Assembly (NCBI RefSeq): GCF_028769735.1
Contig: NC_088173.1
Location: forward strand, 15,068,038-15,132,037
Reading direction: 5' to 3'
DNA: 64,000 nt
DNA from: Zonotrichia leucophrys gambelii
Taxonomy: Eukaryota > Chordata > Aves > Passeriformes > Passerellidae
Shown here: positions 1 through 11,980 of the stretch, piece by piece
How positions within the stretch are numbered: the first letter of the stretch is position 1
How the letters are laid out: every line of letters begins with the position of its first letter
Position numbers and translations under genes: made by a program
Notes under the pieces: model-generated
The model's input: only the letters and a program-made list of their open reading frames with translations
Databases searched by the model: none
Told to the model about the DNA's origin: nothing

Positions 1-2356
1 CAGAAGCTATTCATGATCACCAAGAAAATAAACAGATAGATATATGCAAAAGGCTTTGTATATTTTCCCAGTGAAAGCACAGTAATGTCAAAAACTTAAA
101 TGTTAAAGGAATTTTTGCTCTTTGCATGTAAACCGTGAGAAAAAAATGTTTCACAATCTTTGAATTAAAACAGTAACATGGTGAGGAAAAATAATTTTAG
201 CACTTCCATCATATTTTTGATAAACCATGCATGACTTCTGACACCAGCAAAGGTGTTATTCTTGACCAGATTTGAGTCAGAAGCCAAAAAGAATTTGTAG
301 GGGTATTTAGCAATGAAAGTATAAAAGGTCATCACTTTTGGCAATTCAGAGGGGAGTTTGTAATTCAGTTTTAGTATATGTGAGAAGAACAGCATAATAA
401 ACAATAATATAACACCATTTTCCAGATTTATCATGTAGCTTCTAACACATATAGTGTAGAGAAATTACATAAAAATACGTATGCCTGTAAACAATCACAC
501 AAAACACACATAGACACACACAAAAGACCATAAACAAAAGAACACAAGCATTACAATTAAATACAAGTTTCAAGATTTCCATTTATTATTCAGGAATTCA
601 CATCAATGAAGCCTACACAAACAAGCATAGAGACTTGATTAAAGCTTAGTTATAAACTAAAATTTGACCTCATAGTAATGTGCACCTCTAAAATCAAACT
701 CTTGCATGTCTGTAATATGTAGCCATGAACTATCTGATTCTGGAAAGAGAGTGAGAAGTAGACTCTTAGATTATGAACATGGATCTAACTCAGTACTTTG
801 CTTGATGTTTAAATCTGATTTGTAGGTCAGTATAAACATTAAAAAACAATATGTAAGATATATTTACCTGCTTTGAGAACTGTTGCTAGGGGAAAAAAAT
901 TCTGCTCTGGAACTTTGGAGAATGCAAACTGATCTGTGTTATGGAAAGATGCAGGTCTAAGCAAATTCTGCTTCTGTAAAGGAAGTACCTATGCTTGGTA
1001 CTTGGTCTGGCTACAAGAGAGGTGACAAGAATTTATCAATACCTTTAGTAGAAGTAGATTAAGAACACATTATCTTCTTTTGTTAAAGAAGGCACATAGT
1101 CATATCAACACCTCTATAACACTGGCATACAGGTATAATCAGTAGGATAAGAAGAAAGATAATGCTGTAATCTTTACTTAAGATACATTAGTTCACACTA
1201 CAATTACCAGTTGGCTACCAAGGCAGTGACTAGCATTGGTACTCCAACTGCTTTAAATTTTTGCACTTTCTATTACGACCCTTGCCCATGCCCTCCTCTA
1301 TCCACATAGCAATAACAGAGGCAGGCCATAATCCCAATTCTTAGTTTCTTTAAAAGGATGCATCTAAGGAGTTATAAAAGGTTTTGAAATGGACAGTGAT
1401 GTGAGAGAGTTTTGAGTATATATATAAACATCTTAAAGAATAACAGTTCAGAAGAGAAATTTTAATTTTTAAATTTACACAATAACAATTCCAAGCAGAA
1501 CCCCTTGCAATGAACTAGAAGAGTTCTATAAAGACTCAGTTAAGTAAGGACTCAGGTATGAACTTCTCAAGGACTGTAAATTTCTAGACACTTCAGGAAG
1601 TGCATAATATCTAGCAAAAGTGTGAAAGGAGCTCCAGGTGGCTGTACAGCAAATGTCAAATACGTGAAAATCCAGGGGAAGGCCTCTGTTTCTTCATGAA
1701 TTGCAGCCAAGTGGACCTTTCATAGGAAAAAGAGAGTTAGTAATGATGTTCCCTTACACACTAGACATCTTTGAGAGGGGACTGGCAGCTCCTTGAATCT
1801 TTCAGCTTCTGATGAAAAAAGGCTGTTCTTGTAAGGTCATGTCCTCATTACAACATTAATTTTTAGAGATTTGTTTCCAGAGACAAAGTGTGAAGTTTAA
1901 GAAAGAATAGAGCTAAGTTAACTTCCTTCAGTACATGAAAGTCAGAATTCTCTCTAGGTAAAAGCTTCAGATGGATCCTACCACTTGTCCTTATGGAAAA
2001 CAGTGCAAAGGAATTAACTATAAGAGTTTGAATCTCAGCTGTCCTTGTTGCAGATGAGAGATCATAAAGACTGTTTTCAGAGATAAATGCAGAAGACAGC
2101 ATTCAAAAGATTCAAAAGGCTGTCACATCAGAAGATAAAGGACATGAATTGTTCGTCTTTGACAATAGGCCAACTATTAGTAGCCTAGCATGATTCGCAG
2201 GGATTTCTGATGTGAAAACTGAGTGATGGAGCATCCTGCAGAGCGTGAGTTGCAAAGCAATCTCCCTTGTGGAAGCAAGGGGGTTCCTGAACTTCAGTTT
2301 AAGCATTTAGATTCTTATAAATTCTTGTTCTTTTAAATAAGGATTCAGCATGAATC

Positions 2357-2374
2357 TTTTTTTTTTTTTTTTTT
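2357..2374. repeat. Poly-T run (18 nt)
   Basis: An uninterrupted run of 18 T. Read on the minus strand it is an A18 tract, but no AATAAA lies just upstream on that strand, so a retrocopy tail is not supported. It is most simply a mononucleotide microsatellite. Confidence 0.85.
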
Positions 2375-5300
2375 GCAAGTCTATATAAGATCGTTGTCAT
2401 AAAACTCCTATTATTTCTTAAGAGACTTGGTTCTACAGTCTCCAAACACAGGTAAGATCATATCTGGTCTGAAGTGTGTATTGTGAAAACTGTCTCTGAG
2501 AAGATGGTATGTCCAGAGGTTGGACTGTGCAGCTCTGGGGTACACTATACAAAGCCTGTTTGACAAACGTACTAGGCTTCCACAGGCACTGCAGTTTTGA
2601 CTGGCAAACTGAAAACATGAAAAGCACTTAAAAAAGAAAACATAATGTTTGCTTCCGTAAGAGGGGAGAGCATAGAGTTCCCTAGTGTATTTATACATTT
2701 ATACATTTTTTAAATTGAATACAGACTTTGTAGTGCTGATAGCACAGGTGCCAGGGTACACTTGACACTCACCTCTGTTATTAAACATTGGGGTTCTGAT
2801 TGCTTTGTCTGGTCAGAATTTATATCAGAAGAGCTATAGCCCATATAGATGTAATCTAAGAGAAATTATAGCTCTTGTTGGGAACATAACAGAAGATCTT
2901 GGGGTAGAGAGTGTGGCTGAACAGAGGTCTGTTGGGTATTACATGAAGACTTTACACAGAGTAATATGTTCTGAGGAAGCGTCTTCTCAGGGCACGTGCT
3001 GCCACTATAGATCACACAGCGATGTCAAAGGCATTGACTGGTGTTGTAGAGACCAATTTACTTTTAAGTAGTACAAAATCAAGGTGTCTCCTAAAAACTG
3101 GTACAACAACATCTGAAAAGAACCTATTTAAAACAGTAACTTTTATTTTTGTAATTAACAAACCCGTTGTCAACATGGAACTGAAAGGAATAAAAAAAAA
3201 AAGAAAAGCAAAATTACATTAGAAAAACATCAACTTTTTATACACCCTCAAAGAAATAGGTTAACTTACTTGTTCCCATAGTGGGAGCTTACTGTAGGGA
3301 ACAAAGAAAAAATCTCAGCATGTTCTCCTGGCTTAGTCTATCTTTTTGTTTAGATATAGCACCACGAGAAGCTGGGCTTTACAAAATGGTCGAAGGAGGA
3401 TCCAGGAGAGAATTGATATTTCTGTTTTCAGACTAACGGTTTTATTTTTAAAGGAAAAAAAAAAGTGGTAAGAAGTATCCATTATCAATTGACATGATTT
3501 CAAACAAAGCTTAAGGAAGAATGAACTCCTCCGTCCTTGTAAGCTCTGCTTTTCTTGTGTTCAAGACCCAAGTTCCAAGGGCTCTCAGCACTGACAGTCT
3601 GCTCTTCAAGACGTCGAAAGAGAGGAGGAGGAAAAGCTTAAAGAAGGAGTCCCTCAAATTCATTTCTACATTAGTTGTAGACAGATGATTTAGCAGCTGA
3701 TGAACAAATAGCATCTTTGTCAGCACTGCTAAATTTTTAGGCCATGCACACTGACAAAAAATGTCAAATGTGTGCAGGCATGCAGGGGCAATATAACTTA
3801 TATGCATTGGGATGTTCTTAGATTTCCCTTGGAGGACTTTTGTGGTCTCAGAAGAATGACAAGTGTTTACTGCTTCTAAAGGAAGCTGAGTTTAACACAT
3901 GATGCTGTTTCTTTCCACATGCCCATAATTTAACTGAGGTGCTTCATGTGGCTGTGAAGTGGCTCAGATGGCAATATCTCATCATGTCCTGCTCTAAAGA
4001 TGGCATGACAGAGTTGAGAGAACAGGTCAAGAGACACCACAATTTTTCCTGATTTCTTCGAAGAAACTGGAGCAGGTTTTTGGGGAGGAGGGCTTCAAAG
4101 GCTCACACAGTATTAAAGATATATGCATGAAGCTAGGAATTTAGTTTGGTTTAAAAGCCAAGCTAGGAAAAGAAATGTCTAAGACTGATGGAAAAGTAGG
4201 TAGCTAAGGCAGAATCATCAAGATGCTACAAAGAAGCAGTGGACTAGAGCAGTCTTCAAGAATCACAAGAAGAAAACCTCTGATCTGGCCACACACTGAG
4301 AGGAATTAAGTTGAAACAGAAGTTGTGTTCAGTATGTGGACTGTGTGCAAAATCATATGGTTTGGAAACATTCCCTCATGGAGACAGCTTACACAAAATC
4401 TCCATGACATTACTGGGATAGTGCTACCCTGAGTCCAGTATCAGCAAACATAAGTAATATAAAATTAAGGCAATTTGTCACAGTTGTTTCCTGCAAAAGA
4501 GGTATTCTCATGTTTTCTCTTAACTAACCATGTGTATAAAAACATCCTTCCAAATGTCTGGTTTTGTTCAAGAGTCACTTCCATTCTTTCCTACATGTAT
4601 CACATCAACAATTTGCCATAATAATACTAAGCAAAACACAACTGCAAGTTAAATTATAAAATAAAAATATTTTCTTCATAAAATTATGCATATCTGTGTG
4701 ATTCTGTAAGCATCAGGCTTTAAGATCACATTCCAAAACAAATTAATCCTGCTGAGAAGTTAGTGGGCTGTCCTTAAGCAGCCAGTAAAAAAACAAAATG
4801 ACAAAACCAAAAAAACCCCTCAGAGTAAAGACTATATGCAGAACTTAAACTACAGATGTCAAAATACAATAATCAGGTTTTGGTGTTTGTACAAACATTG
4901 TAAGAAGGCAAGTGTTTGCAATTGTTTGCATGTCCTTAATTACACTTTTTTAAAAATAATTTTTTAAAGTTTTATAAAAGCAATGTCTATACTACATTCA
5001 GAAATACTAAAACAGTTAATTGAGAGAAATCAATGAGAGCTCATTTAAAATGAAAAACACACAGGTGACTGGGCTGCACCAGATCTGTGCTGTAATGCAC
5101 ATCTGGAATTTTGGAGAGCAAGCTGAGGAACTGACTTGTGAAAAGTACGATTGAGTTGACATAAACCCAGGACCAGTGACAATGGTATGACAAGGAATCC
5201 ATGACATCCTTTCTTTTGCCTCAGGCTGAATTCTGAAAGTACTGATAGCAACATGGAACATGAACCTGTGCACATGATAGTAAGAAAAGGGAATACATGT

Positions 5301-8149
5301 AATTTTAAAAATATTTTTTCATTAATATTATGGGATGTTATAACAAAAATTATCCTTGCTACTACATAATAAAAAGAGAGTGAAACAAAGAGATTTCTTT
5401 AAGTTTCCAAGCAACCTAGCAGGAAAAAAAACAACTAAGACAGAATGACTTCTAAGGAAAGTTGTAAACTACATGATACAGAGCACTGCAGAGCCCATTT
5501 CTAGTGTCAAGAAATTTTAAATACTTACTACTAAATTATGAATTTATATAAAAAGAGATGAATATAGGTAGGTAGATTTTATTTGAAATTGTATAAAAGT
5601 CACACGTTTAAAGAGATTTAAGTAATTTTAAAGATATAAATTCAGAGCTGCTGTTTGTTCAGAGAAGAATTATGCAGATAGTATCAGGGAAAATTGGAAA
5701 ACAAAAGAGAGATACATTACAACTGGTACTACAAGTTATGGAATGCTTGTGTCAGGCATGAAACCCAGGAAAGCATGTTATACACAAATTTTGCCCACAG
5801 CTGTGTGAAAAAACTAGTATTTTTGGTCTAATGAATGCTAAAATGCCATGAAGGTGTCTTAGAATATTTGGATTTAACTCTTGTTCAGACATTATCATTA
5901 AGAGGTGCAACGTTTTTAGCAAGGAGGTTCAATTTTCTTTATTGTTAAACGTTTCAGGTTCTGTTTTTTTTATCAACTATCTGAATTGCAGCACTGGGAA
6001 AATCACTCAATATCTGATGCTCTTGCTAGTTAACACCTCTTGTACTGCAGGGTAGAAGTACAGCAATTAGGTGTGTGTACTCACCAGCCTTTATTTAACA
6101 GAGTTCATTTTGGTGCATATCTATGAATTTTTACAGCTCTTGAAATTACCAAAGCAAACCCTGTTTGTTTGGTTCTCAACATATTGTTTGTTTGAATTCT
6201 GCAGCAGCTTAACTTAACTTAAAAGGAGTAGTTGCAACCTTTTACTAAATGATGGTTAATATATTTTGTTGTATTCACATAAATGTTTCGTGTTCTTTTT
6301 TTCAGTCTTTTTTTTCCAAGGAAAGAGAGACTGAATTGCAACTTACAGCCATCGGTAAAAGACAACATATAAACTACAGAAACAGTTTCTCAATGTTAAT
6401 GTGGGTTTTTATTGCTTGCAGAAAAGACGCATATCAAAAGGATTATTTCCTCTACAGAAACATTTAGGTGAAAATTTACATTCTTTTCTCTCTTTTTCCT
6501 GAAATTACAGGAAGCTTGGTCCTTCTACATAGAAGGCAAAAAAGAAACATTTCATTCTTTTGTTCACTTTTGCAGGTGGATTAGGTAAATGAAAGAAATG
6601 AAATTATTCAAATACATGGAATGGTGGACAACAGCTGAAACAAGTAATTTCTCCTCTGGAGATTTTTGTTTTATTTGTTATTTCCTTTAAAATTCAAATA
6701 CTCATCAGGATGGCACTACTAAAACAACAACCCATTTATTTCTAATTAGGTGGTTGTATTGTCTTTAACACAAAGCACAGAGGGTGAATTTCATTTTCAC
6801 TGAGTGCTTTTTCAAGGGTTAAAAGCACTCCTGTCTTTAATACACATATTGTCAGTACTTCTGCTGGTATTTGGAGGTATTACATGCCCATAGATTAAAA
6901 AAAAAAAATTGGAAAAGCTCACAAATTAGTCACAATAGTGATATATGAGAACAGACTCATTTGACACAGTCTATCTTTGAAACTTCTGGTAAATCAAGAA
7001 GAGTCCACTCGAGAAAATTAGGTACCTTGCATTCCATCCCTTTTTAGGATGTATGCATTGAAAGAGTCAGTGCACCCCTAGAGAAACTAGACAAAAGAAT
7101 TATCTTTGTCTCACTACATGAAGACACTGTATTTGTCCATGGATGTTCTGATGCCCAAATATTGGAGAGGCCTCATGTAGCTTTTCTCTTCACATTTCTG
7201 CTACCCAGGCAACAAAAACAATAAACAGTGGTATAAAATAATTTAGGTGCTTAGGTAATAGGGCTTATCGCACAGTATTCATAAAAACACTCAAGGAATC
7301 TTAAACACATCATAAAGGAAACTGAGTCATGCAAAGATTATAACATTTGCAAAGTGACAGCGAAAGCTGGAGCTACTTCATTCATAAGGGCAGAGCACAA
7401 TCTGTTATTTCCTTTCTGAATTGAAGGTCAATTTGGATTTTCATTAGTTTGAAATCATACTTTATATGTAGATTCTTTAGACTTAACACTCTAGAATTGT
7501 TAACATCACACAATATTATTAAGATGTTTAGTGACTTTGCTTCTTAATTATAAACAAAAATGGTAATTGTGTCCACAAGATTATGGTCAAGCTGTGAACG
7601 TGACAATAATGTAGTTGCCGTGTGCCTCATCTCTCCCTCCCTGCTCTTTATCCAGTAATACAGTACAAAATCAAAGAAAATCATTCTGTATCTGAAAGCA
7701 GCAGCAATATCCAGCTGAGTCAAAAGAAAACTCCATTGGGCTGGTAGGCGGGTGGAGAAAGGCTGCATGTAGGTTGTCTCCACACTGAGTCAAATTTTAT
7801 TCTGACAGAAAAGAGTTGAAAAACCAAGAGATATTTTATCTTTCTTTTGTTCACCCTGAGAGTCTACAGTTCTCTGCTAAATACATTGCACTCTGTTCTT
7901 TGCTATAAATAAAATGAATGCTTTAAAAAAATTAAATTAGGCTAGAAGACTACAAGAGGATAGAAAAAAAGAGAATAAATTACAGTATTTGGAAAGTTTT
8001 GAAAATAACTTGCAGATTTAAATGCATCTGTGCTTACACTCCTCTTGCCAAGGAAGTAATTTATAGGTGTAAATATGGAAAGATGTACTCTTTTTTTTTC
8101 AGTCATGAAGTAAGTTGTTTTAGGGGAAAGTAGGAGATATTACCTAGTA

Positions 8150-8168
8150 ACTAGGTAAAAGTAGGACA
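8150..8168. repeat. Inverted repeat, 9-bp arms, 1-nt centre
   Basis: The left arm TTACCTAGT (8150-8158) and the right arm ACTAGGTAA (8160-8168) are exact reverse complements around a single A. No function is implied; it is one of many short perfect inverted repeats in this AT-rich window. Confidence 0.85.
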
Positions 8169-9129
8169 AATGACCCAACATATAAAAAATTACTATTATT
8201 AGACAATCTGGATAGAGATCTCAAATTATTTCTATTGAAAATAAATGAATGCATGTGGTCACATGAAAGGCACTGATTATTTTACTGTTACTTTGAATGT
8301 GCATGTCTCCTGAAAGGTAATTTCCTAAATCTGTATTGTAAACTAGGACAGATCACTGCTTCAGAAAATCTGGTCCATTAGAAGCATAGAAATGAGTTTT
8401 TCCTATTATTGTAGTAGTCAGCAACTGTCAGTGGTTTTAAAACAAAATAATTTAAGACAAAGGGAAAAGAGAAGTGAAGAAAGAAGAAGCAGGGAAGATA
8501 CAGAAAACAAAAAGTATTCTTCTACACAGCATGACAAGGTATCTTCTGAATTATAAGTTGAAAAGCATTAGATTTGCCTAATGAAAATATTTATGTACTT
8601 ATATTCTCAGAATTTTTATCATTTTTCCTCTCCTCTCTGCCTAAGTACCAGACCTAAGTTCTGTAGCAAAACTGTTGCAGTTTGATTCATTTGCTGTATA
8701 CAGGTACAACTGCACATCTAAAAATCGGAGATAAACATTACTAATTTTCAATTCATGGCTTAGTTTTAACCTGTTTTGAACTCAGACACTTCAACATCTG
8801 CAGTGAGTTCTGAAAATTTAAAAATTATCATTATTTTGAAATACAGAGAAGTCACATTTTCAAATTAAATTACTTTACAAATAATGCATAGGAATTTCCC
8901 CACTCTGTTTTAGATAACTTTGCCTCTTTTACAGTATTGTTAAGAATACTAAGAGACTGTAAATTTTTGTCATTAAGGAAAGCTCACACATTTTAAAATG
9001 TGATGTATAAATTATGTGTCACAAACATTGGTAAGGTACTGCAGTGAATTTTCATAGTGATTGAACATGGCTCTGCTATTCCAAAGGGTCAGTGTAAAAC
9101 ATCTAAGTGCTCACACCCAGCGACTACCA

Positions 9130-9420
9130 TCAAAACATCCGTTCTGTTTGCCAAGTGTAAGTGATGTGCCGAGCGTTCTGTGAGATCAGAGGAAATGGAG
9201 TATCTTTAAGTCCAGCTACCAGTACAAAATGCTTCCTTCTGGCCTGAAGCCCCACTCTTCTGGGCTGACATATGCTGAGCAGCTGCACCAGCATGAGACA
9301 CACCAGGCACAAACTCACGTTAGATAACCAGCAGAGATCTGTAGCACATGTTGAAGAAGGACACACCACAATGTGTACTCTACTACCTTGGAAATCATTA
9401 ATGTTCAAGAGAGTTGTGAC
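9130..9420. other. Moderately GC-richer patch, unidentified
   Basis: This ~290-bp patch is visibly less AT-rich than its surroundings and carries a 92-codon minus-strand reading frame (9130-9408). That translation is cysteine- and leucine-rich and matches no family I recognise. I see no CR1 tail, LTR ends or clear splice signals. It could be an old repeat, a conserved non-coding element or chance. Confidence 0.25.
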
Positions 9421-11850
9421 TTACTAACCACACTGTAAGACAGTGAAGTGTACTTTAGTAGAACTAGCTGAGTGGTGTCTCTAGGAGAGAATGAACATTT
9501 CCAAGCAAATTTCTCCAGATTATTCGAAAATGTCACTTCCCTTTCCTGGGAAATGGCAACTCAACAGACAAAAAACCTCCTGCAACACTGGAAAAATTTG
9601 TCAGGAGACAAGGAGGTACTTGCAAAATATGATAGTGCTAATATTATAATTACGATTATTATAAAAATGCCTATGAAATGTAATTGAAGTTCAGATTAAT
9701 AAACTGTTCAAAATCCATGAACAGTTTATGGATCCATGAACAGTTAAACCACTCCTACTGAAACTGCTGTATAAGGGTAAATATGAAGCAGTGGATTTTC
9801 ACTGGAGAATTAAGCCAATGCATTGCACTGCTTGCAAAGCCTTCAGTGTCCTCCCATCCAGAGAAAATAAAATGGCTTCATTTCAGAGGTATTATGACCA
9901 GTTTTCTAATTTTGAAAAGATTATGAGATATTTATTGATAGCAAACAAGGGAATCAAAACTAATGGCGTTCATTCTGTTGAAGCAACAAAATTACGCGAG
10001 ATAGTTGAAAATATCCTTTTCTAACTTCTGGAAATGCAAGTCTGAAAGTATCTGAAAGAATATCTTAGTTCGAAATTTCACAGTTGAAGAGAAAAGCATG
10101 ACACAAATATAATTGGGTAATCAGTGCTCTAACATAAGATGTTCTAATCTTCTACTTAATTTTATTTAAAATGCTATGTCCCTAATCCTAAAATGGTGTT
10201 CTCCAGATTATATAACTGAAAATTTTAAATAAAGCAGATAACAAAAATTTGTTCAAAATCAAAAAAGCAGGTTGTGTAATTTCAATACATAAAATGTTTG
10301 GGGTTTTTTCAATGCTAATTATGTCAGTAATTAGCTTGAAATGCTCTTAAGCTATTTCTCCAATATATTTTTTTTAATGAATATACATAATTATTCTCAT
10401 AGCTTAAATTAATTTCTAATATCAGTTTTTAATCCATAAAGGTAAGTAAGTGACAATATTGATTCAGTACCTGGCTATACACATTCCCAAAGCTGCCATT
10501 AAAATTATGAGAAAGCACTGTAAAATATTGAGTGGGACTTTGCGACAGCTATAGCTAAGCTGCAAGAGCTTTAGCTACAACACAGCTAAAATAAAAAAAT
10601 ATTTAATTAGGTCACCACAAAGACAGAAGAAAATACTTCAAGTCCAATCAAACATGAGAGAAGGCACTTTGAACAGAAGCCATGGACTACCCCTGCCCTT
10701 GTTATTGAAATTACACTGCAGAGAGCTATACTTGTTATGGTCACCTTTTACTTGTTTCCTTTTGCAGTCACAAATTAGTAAGCAGAAGCAAATAAGAGAA
10801 GAAACAAGAACTGAAAAAAAGGGGATTAATTTATAGAAAAATAAAATGCAATAGGTAAGCAGAAGAGTAGTTGCCTTGAAGCTATATGGAATGCCAGTGA
10901 GAAATAGCAGCATCTCAAGTTGCAGCTCAGAGAGACTTTCACAAATGACACTGGCCCACCTGCTGTATGTCATTTTACAGCAATTCCACAAGCATTTGAA
11001 TACAATGGAATACTCATCATCTTCATGTAAAATGCATGACAAAAGTCCCTCTACTTAAATTGCATAATACCACGAGCAGAAATAAGGTAGGTGCCTTTTT
11101 TCTACAGTATGTATAAAAATAAACCAGCTAGAAACCCTACACTTAACTTACTTAACATGGTTTATTTGGTAGGATTCTTGAATATTGAATGATAAAATGG
11201 AAATATAGGGAAATTGTATTTCCAAATAAAATAAAATGACAAAAAATAAAGAAAGTCTAAAGAATACCTTTGAAGTGCATAACAAAAAAATCCCTGTTTT
11301 ACCTTGTATTTATCAAGGGCGCATCCTATAAGGAAATTGGGGGTCTGTAGGACCAGAAACATTGAGGTTGGGAAAGAGCATTTCTAAAAAATGAAGATAA
11401 AAATGAGCCATTATGGCAATAATTTACAGAATGCAATCTATTAATAAATATAATCTTAAAATGCAAATCAGATGAAAGAAAAAGGGGAGCTGTGATTATA
11501 TCAAGTTTTTGGAAATCATCAAAGACTGAATCTTAAGTCTGCATGGAAAATGGTAGAAATTACAGAAATTCTATATTACAGAAATTTCTTCTATTCCCAC
11601 AGATATACTCAAGGTAAAGATAGGAATTTATGATTTAGGAAAGAGGTGTCAAAGAAGATACCTTCCCACTACAGGGTCATGAAGGGAGGGTAAAGAAACC
11701 TTTGCTCAAAAAAGTATCACTACCTGATGAAAATAACTTGAGAGTAAAGCTTGCAACTTTTTGCAGAAGGAGGATGTATTCTGTGAGGAGAATATAAATG
11801 CTCTCAATGTTCATTCTCTGTCTCTCTCAAAGCCAAGTCCAGGAAATCCT
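9421..11850. other. AT-rich non-coding DNA
   Basis: Short frames at 9791-10024 (plus) and 10638-11042 (minus, 134 codons) are the longest here. Neither shows domain motifs, a signal peptide or similarity to a known family, and the minus frame is mostly hydrophobic low-complexity sequence. An inverted/direct repeat cluster at 9701-9745 is listed separately. I see no gene. Confidence 0.5.
9701..9745. repeat. Inverted repeat overlapping a direct repeat
   Basis: AAACTGTTCA (9701-9710) and TGAACAGTTT (9718-9727) form perfect 10-bp inverted arms with a 7-nt loop. The 14-mer ATCCATGAACAGTT occurs at 9713-9726 and again at 9732-9745, so the right arm is also duplicated in direct orientation. Three related copies in mixed orientation within 45 bp is the pattern left by a template-switch or fold-back replication event. 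Confidence 0.9.
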
Positions 11851-11980
11851 AGACCACAGACTACAAAACATTCTGAGTTGTAAGGGACGCACAAGAGTCA
11901 TGGAGTCCAGCTCTTAAGTGAATGGCTCACGCAGGGATTGAAGGCACTGCCATGGTGGAATCATGCTGTAAGCAGCTGTC
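11851..11980 (-). mobile_element. tRNA-derived SINE with CR1-like tail (TguSINE1-like), degraded
   Basis: The left part (about 11868-11925) resembles a reversed CR1 3' end: a 'CTGAGTTG(T)AAGGGAC' block followed by an 'AGTCCAGCTCTT' block. It runs directly into about 55 bp (11930-11980) that resembles the reverse complement of a tRNA-Ile-like gene. There the GGATTGAA block corresponds to the T-arm region, and the CATGCTGTAAGCAGCTG stretch to the anticodon and D-arm region. A tRNA head joined to a CR1 tail is the architecture reported for the passerine SINE TguSINE1, mobilised by CR1 proteins. The match is diverged and made from memory, so family and ends are approximate. The alternative is a plain CR1 tail with a chance tRNA resemblance. 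Confidence 0.45.

Larger units (their letters stand above)
1..9120. other. AT-rich non-coding DNA, no gene recognised
   Basis: All reading frames here are short (under 100 codons), lie on both strands and resemble no protein family I know. I saw no splice-site-bounded block with coding character. The stretch holds homopolymer runs (18 T at 2357-2374), a TTTATACAT tandem near 2690-2710 and a near-perfect inverted repeat at 8150-8168. It could be intergenic or intronic; nothing in the sequence decides between these. Confidence 0.6.

Noticed and set aside
2357..2374. Poly-T as a reversed poly-A tail of a retrocopy
   Set aside because: No AATAAA lies close upstream on the minus strand and no gene similarity was found there.
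2805..3222. Two overlapping plus-strand frames considered as an exon
   Set aside because: Neither translation has a recognisable motif, and the second ends in a lysine run from an A-rich tract.
10638..11042. 134-codon minus-strand frame as a small membrane protein
   Set aside because: It is hydrophobic low-complexity sequence with no start context, splice signals or family similarity. Plus-strand frames overlap it, as expected by chance.
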